Shown here piece after piece: positions 8,117-15,840 of a stretch of 64,000 bases of DNA. The position numbers and the translations under genes are program-made. The stretch spans positions 1-64,000 of the forward strand of contig NZ_JANUGQ010000036.1 of NCBI RefSeq assembly GCF_024756275.1, in the 5' to 3' direction. Under the pieces are notes generated by a model. It worked only from the letters and a program-made list of their open reading frames with translations, did no database searches and was not told where the DNA came from. The number at the start of each line of letters is the position of its first letter. Position 1 is the stretch's first letter. Source of the stretch: Streptomyces pyxinae (GTDB lineage: Bacteria; Actinomycetota; Actinomycetes; Streptomycetales; Streptomycetaceae).

Positions 8117-9280
8117 TCAGACGCGCATCGGCTGCGGGGCCTCGCGGCGGTCCGGGTCCGGGCCCGGGTACTCGCGGATGATCTCGTAGCGGGTGTTCCG
8201 CTCCACCGGGCGGAAGCCCGCGTCCCGGATCAGCTCCAGCAGGTCGTCGCGGCCCAGCTTGTTGGGGGTGCCGTAGTTGTCGGCGTCATGGGTGATCTTG
8301 TACTCGACCACCGAGCCGTCCATGTCGTCGGCGCCGTGCTGGAGGGCGAGCTGCGCGGTCTGGACGCCGTGCATCACCCAGAAGACCTTGACGTGCGGCA
8401 CGTTGTCGAAGAGCAGCCGGGAGACGGCGAAGGTCTTCAGCGCCTCGGCGCCGGTGGCCATGGTGGTCCGCGCCTGGAGCTTGTTGCGGACCTTGCCGTC
8501 CTGCATGTCCACGAAGTCGTGCTGGTAGCGCAGCGGGATGAAGACCTGGAAGCCGTTGGTCTCGTCCTGGAGCTCACGCAGCCGCAGCACGTGGTCCACC
8601 CGGTGGCGGGGCTCCTCGATGTGCCCGTAGAGCATGGTGCACGGGGTCTTCAGCCCCTTCTCGTGCGCCAGCCGGTGGATCCGGGACCAGTCCTCCCAGT
8701 GGGTGCGGTGGTCCACGATGTGCTGGCGGACCTCCCAGTCGAAGATCTCCGCGCCGCCGCCGGTCAGCGACTCCAGACCGGCCTCGATCAGCTCGTCCAG
8801 GATGTCGGAGGCGGACATCCCGGAGATGGTCTCGAAGTGGTGGATCTCGGTGGCGGTGAACGCCTTCAGGGAGACGTGCGGCAGCGCCTCCTTGAGCGCG
8901 CTGAGCGAGCGCGGGTAGTACCGCCAGGGCAGGTTGGGGTGGAGCCCGTTGACGATGTGCAGCTCGGTGAGGTTGTCGTTCTCCATCGCCTTGGCGAGGC
9001 GGACGGCCTCCTCGATCCGCATCGTGTACGCGTCCTTCTCGCCCGGCTTGCGCTGGAACGAGCAGTAGGCGCACGAGGCGGTGCACACATTGGTCATGTT
9101 GAGGTGGCGGTTGACGTTGAAGTGGACCACGTCGCCGTTCTTGCGGGTGCGCACCTCGTGGGCGAGACCGCCGAGCCAGGCCAGGTCGTCCGACGCGTAG
9201 AGCGCGATCCCGTCCTCGCGGGTCAGCCGCTCCCCGGTCCGGACCTTCTCCTCCAGCTCCCGCTTGAGTCCCGCGTCCAT
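8117..9280 (-). CDS. mqnE: Aminofutalosine synthase MqnE (radical SAM)
   Basis: A 387-residue radical SAM enzyme that joins SAM-derived adenosyl radical chemistry to 3-enolpyruvylbenzoate to give aminofutalosine, the second step of the futalosine route to menaquinone. The cluster motif CTASCAYCSF (CX3CX2C) is near residue 65, followed by the family's GGGAEIF and TPCTMLYGHIE segments. The length fits MqnE and excludes the shorter MqnC. The other futalosine genes nearby on the same strand (UbiX-, UbiA- and UbiD-like) support the assignment. The ATG is 70 bases downstream of the Lrp gene, so both may share a transcript. Confidence 0.95.
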   Translation of the reverse strand: MDAGLKRELEEKVRTGERLTREDGIALYASDDLAWLGGLAHEVRTRKNGDVVHFNVNRHLNMTNVCTASCAYCSFQRKPGEKDAYTMRIEEAVRLAKAMENDNLTELHIVNGLHPNLPWRYYPRSLSALKEALPHVSLKAFTATEIHHFETISGMSASDILDELIEAGLESLTGGGAEIFDWEVRQHIVDHRTHWEDWSRIHRLAHEKGLKTPCTMLYGHIEEPRHRVDHVLRLRELQDETNGFQVFIPLRYQHDFVDMQDGKVRNKLQARTTMATGAEALKTFAVSRLLFDNVPHVKVFWVMHGVQTAQLALQHGADDMDGSVVEYKITHDADNYGTPNKLGRDDLLELIRDAGFRPVERNTRYEIIREYPGPDPDRREAPQPMRV

Positions 9281-9349
9281 CTGCGGCTCCGCCTCCCATG
9301 CCTTCGCCGATCGGGTCCCTTCGCCGACCGGGCTCCCCCCACCGTACGC

Positions 9350-9805
9350 CTACGCCTCCTCGGGCAGGTCCCCGACCCGGTTCTCCCACTTGGTGGAGAG
9401 CACGATGGTGGTGCGGGTCCGGGAGACGCCCTTGGTGCCGGAGAGCCGGCGGATCGTCTTCTCCAGGCCGTCCACGTCGCTCGCCCGGACCTTGAGCATG
9501 AACGAGTCGTCGCCCGCGATGAACCAGCAGTCCTCGATCTCCGCGAGGTCCTTGAGCCGGCGGGCCACGTCCTCGTGGTCGGCGGCGTCGGAGAGCGAGA
9601 TCCCGATCAGGGCGGTGACCCCGAGGCCCAGCGAGGCGGCGTCCACGGTGGCCCGGTAGCCGGTGATGACGCCCGCGGCCTCCAGCCGGTTGATCCGGTC
9701 GGTGACGGAGGGGCCGGAGAGCCCCACCAGCCGCCCGAGCTCGGCGTATGACGCTCTGCCGTTCTCCCGCAGGGCCTGGATGAGCTGCCTGTCCACGGCG
9801 TCCAT
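9350..9805 (-). CDS. Lrp/AsnC-family transcriptional regulator
   Basis: A 151-residue feast/famine regulator. The N-terminal helix-turn-helix covers MDAVDRQLIQALRENGRAS and continues into YAELGRLVGLSGPSVTDRINRLE; the C-terminal half is the RAM ligand domain, with the GDDSFMLKVRASD strand. The ATG at 9805 gives the classic start of the family; an ATG six codons further upstream is possible. An AT-rich stretch (9815-9865) in front of it probably holds its promoter and its own binding site, which would also lie upstream of the small gene on the other strand. Sitting directly in front of mqnE, it may control menaquinone synthesis, but this is not established. Confidence 0.9.
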   Translation of the reverse strand: MDAVDRQLIQALRENGRASYAELGRLVGLSGPSVTDRINRLEAAGVITGYRATVDAASLGLGVTALIGISLSDAADHEDVARRLKDLAEIEDCWFIAGDDSFMLKVRASDVDGLEKTIRRLSGTKGVSRTRTTIVLSTKWENRVGDLPEEA

Positions 9806-9930
9806 AGGTGACTTGCCTTCCATTATCCAGCGAAATCGCGAGTTTGAGTGTAGAATCAAAGGCATGCAGGACGGAAGCCCTGCGAATCATTCAGATGATC
9901 AACGACGATCCCTCAGGAGTGAAGCCCACC

Positions 9931-10086
9931 GTGTACACGATCGAGATGGCCTACGCCCACATGCGCGCGCTGCAGGAGCTGGCCAACCGCTCGCGTGCCC
10001 ACCAGCCCTCCGCCGCCCACCGGGTCGACCGGGTCGCCGGTCCGCGCCGGGTGGCCCGGCCGATCAGCCGGTCCAAGAAGCACTGA
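9931..10086 (+). CDS. Small basic protein of unknown function (51 aa)
   Basis: A 51-residue open frame starting GTG with AGGAG eight bases upstream. The product begins with an amphipathic segment (MYTIEMAYAHMRALQELANR) and ends strongly basic (RPISRSKKH), which would suit binding to RNA, DNA or a membrane. No known family is recognised. It is divergent from the Lrp gene and followed at once by a clean terminator, so it looks like a real monocistronic gene. Good ribosome site, codon bias and terminator argue for reality; function is open. Confidence 0.7.
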   Translation: MYTIEMAYAHMRALQELANRSRAHQPSAAHRVDRVAGPRRVARPISRSKKH

Positions 10087-10092
10087 CCCCGC

Positions 10093-10115
10093 GCCCGGCG
10101 GCTCCCCCGCCGGGC
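10093..10115. terminator. Terminator between the 51-aa gene and the UbiX-like gene
   Basis: GCCCGGCGG (10093-10101) pairs perfectly with CCGCCGGGC (10107-10115) around a five-base loop, six bases after the stop of the small gene. It lies between convergent genes and can serve both. Confidence 0.8.
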
Positions 10116-10143
10116 CCCCGCGGCCCGGTCCGGACCGGCCGGG

Positions 10144-10890
10144 TCAGCCCTCCCGGGAGCCACCGAGCTCACCCTTCCAGCGGCGGTACAGCCGGTGCGG
10201 CACACCCGCCGCGTCCAGCACCCGCCCGGCGACGAAGTCCACCAGATCCTGGATGTGCGTCGCCCCCGCGTAGAACGCCGGAGAGGCGGGCAGCACGACC
10301 GCGCCCGCCTCGTCCAGCGCCACCAGATGCTTCAGCGTCTGCCCGTTGAGCGGGGTCTCCCGCACCGCCACCACCAGCGGACGCCGTTCCTTCAGCGTCA
10401 CGCTCGCGGTCCGCTGGAGCAGATCCTTGGAGAGTCCCAGCGCCACCCCGGCCACACAGGCGGTGGAGGCGGGAACGATCAGCATCCCCTTGACCGGGTA
10501 CGACCCCGAGGACGGCCCGGCGGCCAGATCCCCGGCCGCCCAGTGCCGTACGTCCCCGAGCCCGTCATCGCTGCCACGGTCACCGTCACCGGCCCCGGCA
10601 CCGGTCCCGCCGTCGGCACCGGCCCCGTCACCGGCCCCGAGCCGGAACGTCCCCGGCTTTCCGTCGGCGCCCCGCTCCAGCCAGGTGCGCAGATCCTGGC
10701 GCCAGTGCGCGTCCCGGAACGCGATACCGGTCTCGTCCAGCAGGGTCAGCCGGGAGGCCCGCGAGACGATCAGGTCCACGCTCTCCCCGGCCGCGAGCAG
10801 CCCGCGCAGCACGGCGGCTGCGTACGGCGTCCCGGACGCCCCCGACACTCCGACGACCCACGGACGACGCTGCTGCTGTACCGGCTCCAC
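10144..10890 (-). CDS. UbiX-like flavin prenyltransferase (menaquinone branch)
   Basis: A 248-residue flavoprotein of the UbiX/Pad1 family, which prenylates FMN to make the prFMN cofactor needed by UbiD decarboxylases. It opens with VVGVSGASGTPYA, the FMN-binding start, and has the P-A-S-T motif (VPASTACVAG) and the ERRPLVVAVRETP segment typical of the family. A Gly/Ala/Asp-rich insert (about residues 85-115) makes it longer than the usual 190-210. In Streptomyces a UbiX, UbiA, UbiD trio (MqnM, MqnP, MqnL) completes the futalosine pathway after dihydroxynaphthoate formation, and all three occur here on one strand. Confidence 0.92.
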   Translation of the reverse strand: MEPVQQQRRPWVVGVSGASGTPYAAAVLRGLLAAGESVDLIVSRASRLTLLDETGIAFRDAHWRQDLRTWLERGADGKPGTFRLGAGDGAGADGGTGAGAGDGDRGSDDGLGDVRHWAAGDLAAGPSSGSYPVKGMLIVPASTACVAGVALGLSKDLLQRTASVTLKERRPLVVAVRETPLNGQTLKHLVALDEAGAVVLPASPAFYAGATHIQDLVDFVAGRVLDAAGVPHRLYRRWKGELGGSREG

Positions 10891-10899
10891 ACCGCGAGC

Positions 10900-11610
10900 C
10901 TATCCGGCGCCACCGACCGACCACGGCGCCCGGGGTGCGCCGGGGCCGTCCCGACCGGCGGCGCGGCGGGCGGACGGGTCGACCGGGAACCCCGTGGTGT
11001 CGACGGTGAGCCGTCCGAGCCCGGCGGCCCCGGGCACCCGGGACCCGCCGCCCTCCACCGTGACCACCGAGCCGTACGGCACCGTCTCCCGCCCCAGGTA
11101 TCCGTCCGCGCCCGGGTTCCACAGCACCCGGCAGCGCGCCCGGTAGGGGTCGAGCACCAGATAGTGGGGGATGCCCCGGCGCGCGTGGGCACGGTCCTTG
11201 ACCTCGTAGTCGGTGTGGGCGGTGCCCGGCGAGACCACCTCGGCCACCAGGGCGAGCAGCTCGGGCGGGTAGGCGATGAGGTCCTTCGCGGCCTCGGTCT
11301 CCGGGAGCACGGCGAGGTCCGGGCAGAACTCGTTCTCCGCGTCGAACGGCACCGCGATATCGCCGGCCAGGCCCCAGTCGTCCGGGAGTTGTCCGGCGAG
11401 CGCGCCCCACAGCCGGTGGACGGTGGCCCCGTCGTGCGGCTTGACCGGGGTCAGCAGATAGCTGCCCGCGACGATCTGCGGGCGGAAGCCGGGAAACGCG
11501 TCCTCGAACCGGGCCAGCCGGGAGGGGGTGCGCTCGCCGTACGCGGGCCCCGGGACGCCGGGGGCTTCGGGACCCGGGCCCGGGACGCCGGATGCGCGCG
11601 GGGACGACAC
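10900..11610 (-). CDS. Uma2-family endonuclease-like protein
   Basis: A 236-residue protein of the Uma2 (DUF820) family with a PD-(D/E)XK nuclease fold. Seen are CPDLAVLPE and then LVAEVVSPGTAHTDYEVK and RRGIPHYLVLDP, which carry the Asp, Glu and Lys expected of the active site. The family is expanded in Streptomyces and cyanobacteria; its biological substrate is unknown. The first 25 residues are a Pro/Gly tail. It sits between the UbiX-like and UbiA-like genes, 9 bases from the former, although it has no obvious link to menaquinone; it may simply ride on the operon. Confidence 0.85.
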   Translation of the reverse strand: MSSPRASGVPGPGPEAPGVPGPAYGERTPSRLARFEDAFPGFRPQIVAGSYLLTPVKPHDGATVHRLWGALAGQLPDDWGLAGDIAVPFDAENEFCPDLAVLPETEAAKDLIAYPPELLALVAEVVSPGTAHTDYEVKDRAHARRGIPHYLVLDPYRARCRVLWNPGADGYLGRETVPYGSVVTVEGGGSRVPGAAGLGRLTVDTTGFPVDPSARRAAGRDGPGAPRAPWSVGGAG

Positions 11611-11736
11611 CGGCGGCCTCCTTCTCGTACGGCGAGCCGTGAACCGCGAGGCCGCGCGCGGCGGACCGCGCCCGCGCGCCGCGGCCGGGGGCCGCGGCCC
11701 GTACCGGAGGCAGGGCCCCGGCTTCCCCGACGCTAC

Positions 11737-12645
11737 CTACACCGTCAGTCCCCGCACCACGAGGTCGAGCAGGGCGCACACGAACAGGGCAATGCCGATG
11801 AAGCCGTTGACGCTGAAGAACGCCCGGTTCAGGCGGGACAGATCGTGCGGGCGCACGATGGTGTGCTCGTAGACGAAGGCCACCGCCACGATCACCAGGC
11901 CCGCCCAGAAGAGCACCCCGGCATGGGTCGCCAGGGCGAACCAGACGAGCAGCGCCGTCGTGACCACGGCCGTCGCGCGGGCGCCGTACAGCGCGGCCGG
12001 GATGCCGAAGCGGGCGGGCACGGACTTGACGCCGTGCGCCCGGTCGGCCTGGACGTCCTGGCAGGCGAAGATCAGGTCGAAGCCGCCGATCCAGACGCCG
12101 ACCGCCAGGCCCAGGATCACCGCGTCCCAGGACCAGGCGCCGGTCACCGCGAGCCAGGCGCCGACCGGGCCCATCGCCTGGGCCAGCCCCAGGATGGCGT
12201 GCGGGAAATGGGTGAACCGCTTGCCGTACGGATAGACCACCATCGGCACCACGGCGACCGGGGCCAGCATCAGGCAGAGCGGGTTCAGCAGCGCCGCCGC
12301 GCCCAGGAAGAAGACCAGCGCCACCAGCGCCCCGGTCCAGGCCGAGCGCACCGAGACGGCGCCGGTGACCAGCTCCCGGCCGGCGGTGCGCGGGTTCCGG
12401 GCGTCGATCTCCCGGTCGATGATCCGGTTGCAGGCCATGGCGAAGGTGCGCAACCCCACCATGGCGACGGTGACCAGCAGCAGATCCAGCCAGTGCACCG
12501 TACGGTCCGTCCGGTACATCGCGGTGAACGCGGCCAGATAGGCGAACGGCAGCGCGAAGACCGAGTGCTCGATCATCACCAGCCGGAGGAAGGCGCGGAC
12601 CCGGCCGGGCTCCGCCCCGGCGACCGCCGCGGTGGGGGCGCTCAC
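11737..12645 (-). CDS. mqnP: UbiA-family prenyltransferase MqnP (menaquinone branch)
   Basis: A 302-residue polytopic membrane protein of the UbiA superfamily that would attach the polyprenyl chain to the naphthoate ring. The first aspartate motif is in NRIIDREIDARNPRTAGR and the second in FDLIFACQDVQADRAHGVKS, with about eight hydrophobic helices. The GTG at 12645 overlaps the stop of the UbiD gene by four bases, which implies coupled translation and the same pathway. The longer frame upstream of this GTG lies inside the UbiD gene. The futalosine assignment rests on the neighbouring UbiD, UbiX and mqnE genes rather than on a unique motif. Confidence 0.92.
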   Translation of the reverse strand: MSAPTAAVAGAEPGRVRAFLRLVMIEHSVFALPFAYLAAFTAMYRTDRTVHWLDLLLVTVAMVGLRTFAMACNRIIDREIDARNPRTAGRELVTGAVSVRSAWTGALVALVFFLGAAALLNPLCLMLAPVAVVPMVVYPYGKRFTHFPHAILGLAQAMGPVGAWLAVTGAWSWDAVILGLAVGVWIGGFDLIFACQDVQADRAHGVKSVPARFGIPAALYGARATAVVTTALLVWFALATHAGVLFWAGLVIVAVAFVYEHTIVRPHDLSRLNRAFFSVNGFIGIALFVCALLDLVVRGLTV

Positions 12646-14093
12646 AGGCCGTACTCCTTCCAGCGGCGGTCCACCAGGGCCGCCGTCGCCGGGTCGGACT
12701 CGACCATCTCGGGCCAGCCGCCGTCCCGGGTGTAGCCCTCCTCGGGCCACTTCCGGGTGGCGTCGATGCCCGCCTTCCCACCCCAGAACTGCTGGTAGGA
12801 GGCGTGGTCCAGATGGTCGACCGGACCCTCGACCACGGTGAGGTCGCGGGCATAGTCGGTGTTGCCGAGCGCCCGCCAGGAGACCTCGTGGAGATTCCGT
12901 ACGTCGCAGTCGGCGTCCACGACCACGATCAGCTTGGTCAGCGACATCATGTGGGCGCCCCAGACGGCGTGCATGACCTTCTGGGCGTGCTTCGGGTACT
13001 TCTTGTCGATCGAGACGATCGCGCAGTTGTGGAAGCCGCCCGACTCCGGCAGGTGGTAGTCGACGATGTCCGGGACGATGATCTTCAGCAGCGGCAGGAA
13101 GAACCGCTCGGTGGCCCGCCCCAGCGGCCCGTCCTCGGTCGGCGGCCGGCCCACCACGATCGACTGGAGCAGCGGACGCCTCCGCATGGTCACGCAGTCG
13201 ATGGTGAGCGCCGGGAACGGTTCCTGCGGGGTGTAGAAGCCGGTGTGGTCGCCGAACGGCCCCTCCGGGAGCATCTGCCCCGGCTCCAGCCAGCCCTCCA
13301 GCACCACTTCGGCCTGCGCCGGCACCTGGAGCGGGACGGTCTTGCAGTCGACCATCTCGATCCGCCGGCCCTGGAGGAACCCGGCGAACAGGTACTCGTC
13401 GATGTCCTCCGGCAGCGGCGCGGTGGAGGCGTACGTCACCGCCGGCGGCGCCCCGAAGGCGATGGCGACCGGCAGCCGCTCACCGCGCCGGGCCGCGACC
13501 TGGTAGTGGTTCCGGCTGTCCTTGTGGATCTGCCAGTGCATCCCGATGGTGTTCCGGTCGTGGCGCTGGAGCCGGTAGAGCCCCAGGTTCCGGATGCCGT
13601 TCTCCGGGTGCTTGGTGTGGGTGAGGCCCAGGTTGAAGAAGGAGCCGCCGTCCTTGGGCCAGGTGAAGAGCGCGGGCAGCCGGTCCAGGTCCACGTCGTC
13701 GCCGGTCAGGACGGTCTCCTGGACCGGCGCCTCCTTGACCTTGCGCGGCGGTACATGGGTCATCGCGCCCAGCTTGCCGAACGCCTCCCGCATCCCCGTG
13801 AAGCCGCTCGGCAGCTCGGGCCTGAGCAGTCCGCCGACCTTCTCCCCGATCTCGTCGTACGAGCGGAGCCCGAGCGCCTTGAGCAGCCGCCGGTCGGTTC
13901 CGAAGACATTCATCGCCAGGGGCATCGAGGAACCCTTGACGTTCTCGAAGAGCAGCGCCGGACCGCCGGACTTCTGCACCCGGTCGACGATCTCCCCGAC
14001 CTCCAGATACGGGTCGACTTCGGCCTTGATGCGCTTGAGGTCGCCTTCGCGGTCCAGCGCCCTGAGCAGCGAGCGGAGATCGTCGTAAGCCAT
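12642..14093 (-). CDS. mqnL: UbiD-family decarboxylase MqnL (menaquinone branch)
   Basis: A 483-residue prenyl-FMN-dependent decarboxylase of the UbiD family, expected to remove the ring carboxylate of the prenylated dihydroxynaphthoate. Family markers are the GRRIEMVDCKTVPLQVPA segment, the PEGPFGDHTGFYTP block that holds a catalytic glutamate, and VDADCDVRNLHEVSWRALGN in the C-terminal part. Length matches the family. The ATG is the first gene start after a divergent promoter shared with the PLDc_N-type gene. It is the first gene of a leftward run with the UbiA-, Uma2- and UbiX-like genes. Confidence 0.93.
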   Translation of the reverse strand: MAYDDLRSLLRALDREGDLKRIKAEVDPYLEVGEIVDRVQKSGGPALLFENVKGSSMPLAMNVFGTDRRLLKALGLRSYDEIGEKVGGLLRPELPSGFTGMREAFGKLGAMTHVPPRKVKEAPVQETVLTGDDVDLDRLPALFTWPKDGGSFFNLGLTHTKHPENGIRNLGLYRLQRHDRNTIGMHWQIHKDSRNHYQVAARRGERLPVAIAFGAPPAVTYASTAPLPEDIDEYLFAGFLQGRRIEMVDCKTVPLQVPAQAEVVLEGWLEPGQMLPEGPFGDHTGFYTPQEPFPALTIDCVTMRRRPLLQSIVVGRPPTEDGPLGRATERFFLPLLKIIVPDIVDYHLPESGGFHNCAIVSIDKKYPKHAQKVMHAVWGAHMMSLTKLIVVVDADCDVRNLHEVSWRALGNTDYARDLTVVEGPVDHLDHASYQQFWGGKAGIDATRKWPEEGYTRDGGWPEMVESDPATAALVDRRWKEYGL

Positions 14094-14193
14094 GGGGACC
14101 AGTATCCGCCACCCGTTACGCTGGCCCTGTCACCGGGGCTGTCGAAACGCTTCCCGCAGCTCGTTCCCGCCGCACCCCAGGGGGTCGCCCCAC

Positions 14194-14787
14194 ATGCTCA
14201 GGGCCTTGATCTACATCCTGCCGCTGGCGCTGACGATCTACGCCTTCATCGACTGCCTCAACACCCCGGAGGACGAGGTCAAGCACCTCCCCAAGGTGGC
14301 CTGGATCTTCATCATCCTGCTCTTCTGGATCGCCGGTCCGGTGGTCTGGCTGGTCGGCGGACGGGAGCGGCGCGCCCGGGCGGCCGGCGGCTTCGGCGGG
14401 AGCTTCGGGGCGGGTGGCGCGGGGGACGGCGACTGGTCCCGGGGCCGCCGGGGCGGCGGGCAGTGGGTCGCGCCGGACGACAACCCGGACTTCCTGAAGT
14501 CGCTGGACGACGACGCGGCGGCCAGGCGCCGGGAGCCCGGCCGTCCCGGCTCCGGCTCCCCGGGCCGGGACCAGGGCGCCGAGGAGACCCCCGGCCGGGA
14601 CCGCCCCGGCGACGGCACCGCCGACCGGGACCAGGCCCGGGAGCCGGGTGCCGGCGGGACCGCCGGCCGGGACCGGGAGCCAGGCGCCGCCGGGCGCGAC
14701 CGGGAGCCGGGCCAGGCGTGGGACCAGGCCCGGGACCGGCACGCCGACCGGGACCAGGACGGCGACGAGGGCCCCCGCACCCGCTGA
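14194..14787 (+). CDS. PLDc_N-domain small membrane protein with Gly/Arg/Asp repeat tail
   Basis: A 197-residue protein whose first 65 residues match the PLDc_N module: helix MLRALIYILPLALTIYAFID, a linker, then a second helix IFIILLFWIAGPVVWLVGG. These modules resemble the N-terminal membrane part of cardiolipin synthases but carry no phospholipase domain. The tail is disordered and built of degenerate repeats around GRDREPG and ADRDQ, charged and Gly-rich. The ATG follows CAGGGGGTC. The tail may be elastic among strains because it is repetitive in DNA. Function unknown; a membrane protein in an orientation with a cytoplasmic tail is likely. Confidence 0.85.
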   Translation: MLRALIYILPLALTIYAFIDCLNTPEDEVKHLPKVAWIFIILLFWIAGPVVWLVGGRERRARAAGGFGGSFGAGGAGDGDWSRGRRGGGQWVAPDDNPDFLKSLDDDAAARRREPGRPGSGSPGRDQGAEETPGRDRPGDGTADRDQAREPGAGGTAGRDREPGAAGRDREPGQAWDQARDRHADRDQDGDEGPRTR

Positions 14788-15840
14788 GCCCGCCCGGGGC
14801 TGTGGCCCTCCGTTTCCCCCACGCCCGGCCGGGCCCGCTGTGCCGGGACCGCGCCCGTACTCCCTCCGTTTCCCCCGCGCCCGGCTGCGGGCTGCGGCCC
14901 TCCGTTTCCCCCGCGCCCGGCCGGGCGCGCCGGGCCGTGATCCGGGCCGGGGCCGCGCTTCGGTCGGCCGACCCTGCCCGGCCGGGCCCGCCGGGCCATG
15001 CCCCGGGCCGGGGCCGCCCCCCCGTCCGTACCCCCTCCGTATCCCCCGTGCTCGGGCGGGCCCGGGTTCGCCCCCCCCTGGACCCCGCCGGACCGGCCGG
15101 GGCCGAACCCCTCCGTACCCCCTGCGCCCGGGCGGGCCCGGGCCCGCTGTGCCGTACCCCGGGCCGGGGCCGCGCCCCCGCCCGTACCCCCTCCGTATCC
15201 CCTGCGCTCGGGCGGACCCGGGTTCACCCCCCCTGGACCCCGCCGGACCGGCCGGGGCCGAACCCCTCCGTACCCCCTGCGCCCGGGCGAGCCCGGGCCC
15301 GCCGGGCCGTGCCCCGGACCGGGGCCGCGCCCCCGCCCGCACCCCCTCCGTATCCCCTGCGCTCGGGCGGGCCCGGGTTCGCCCCCCCCTGGTCCCCGCC
15401 GGACCGGCCGGGGCCGAACTCCTCCGCATCCCCTGTGCATCCCCTGTGCCCCCTGCGCCCGGCCGGGCCGCGCTTCGGCCTGGCGGCCCCGCCCGGGCGG
15501 GCCCGGGCCCGGCCCCCGGTGCCCCGCCGTACCGGCCGGGGCCATACCCCCTCCGTATCCCCGTGCCCCCGCCGTACGGCGCCCGGACGCCTCCCGACCG
15601 TCAGCAGCGCGTCCGCGCGCGCCCCGCGCGTACGCCCTCCGCGCCCGGCGCGTATCGGACGCGTCACAGAACGTTCACAGAGCGCGCGAAAGCACTCACA
15701 CGGCCAACCGTTCGGAACTAGCCTTGAGTTGAGGGTCCTCCGGGGGGACGCACGGGACGTCGGGGACGTCCGGGGAACGCCGGGGGCATCGGAGACAACG
15801 GGGACATCAGGGATACGGAACTGTCCTGTGACGCTGGGGG
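14788..15840. other. Long non-coding region rich in C/G repeats
   Basis: About 1.05 kb without a supported gene. Its central part is the tandem repeat annotated separately; both flanks hold single or partial versions of the same words, for example CCCTCCGTTTCCCCCGCGCCCGG. The last 180 bases are less repetitive and probably hold the promoter of the ATPase gene, around 15670-15730 where A and T are more frequent. Several frames are open on both strands only because stop codons are AT-rich. Confidence 0.6.
14985..15455. repeat. Tandem repeat of about 156 bp, three copies
   Basis: Equivalent points of the unit (GACCCCGCCGG or its variant) fall at 15081, 15236 and 15392, a period of 155-156 bp. 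Each unit contains CCCTCCGTATCCCC, a GGGCCCGGGTTCGCCCCCC block and GCCGGACCGGCCGGGGCCGAA. Copies differ at a few bases. Degenerate fragments continue on both sides. It is intergenic, between the PLDc_N gene and the ATPase gene. Confidence 0.85.

Noticed and set aside
14116..15429. A 437-residue minus-strand frame with 52-residue repeats over the tandem repeat
   Set aside because: The repeat period of 155-156 bp is nearly whole-codon, so a frame stays open; it overlaps the real PLDc_N-type gene antisense and has an Arg/Gly/Pro composition of a by-product.
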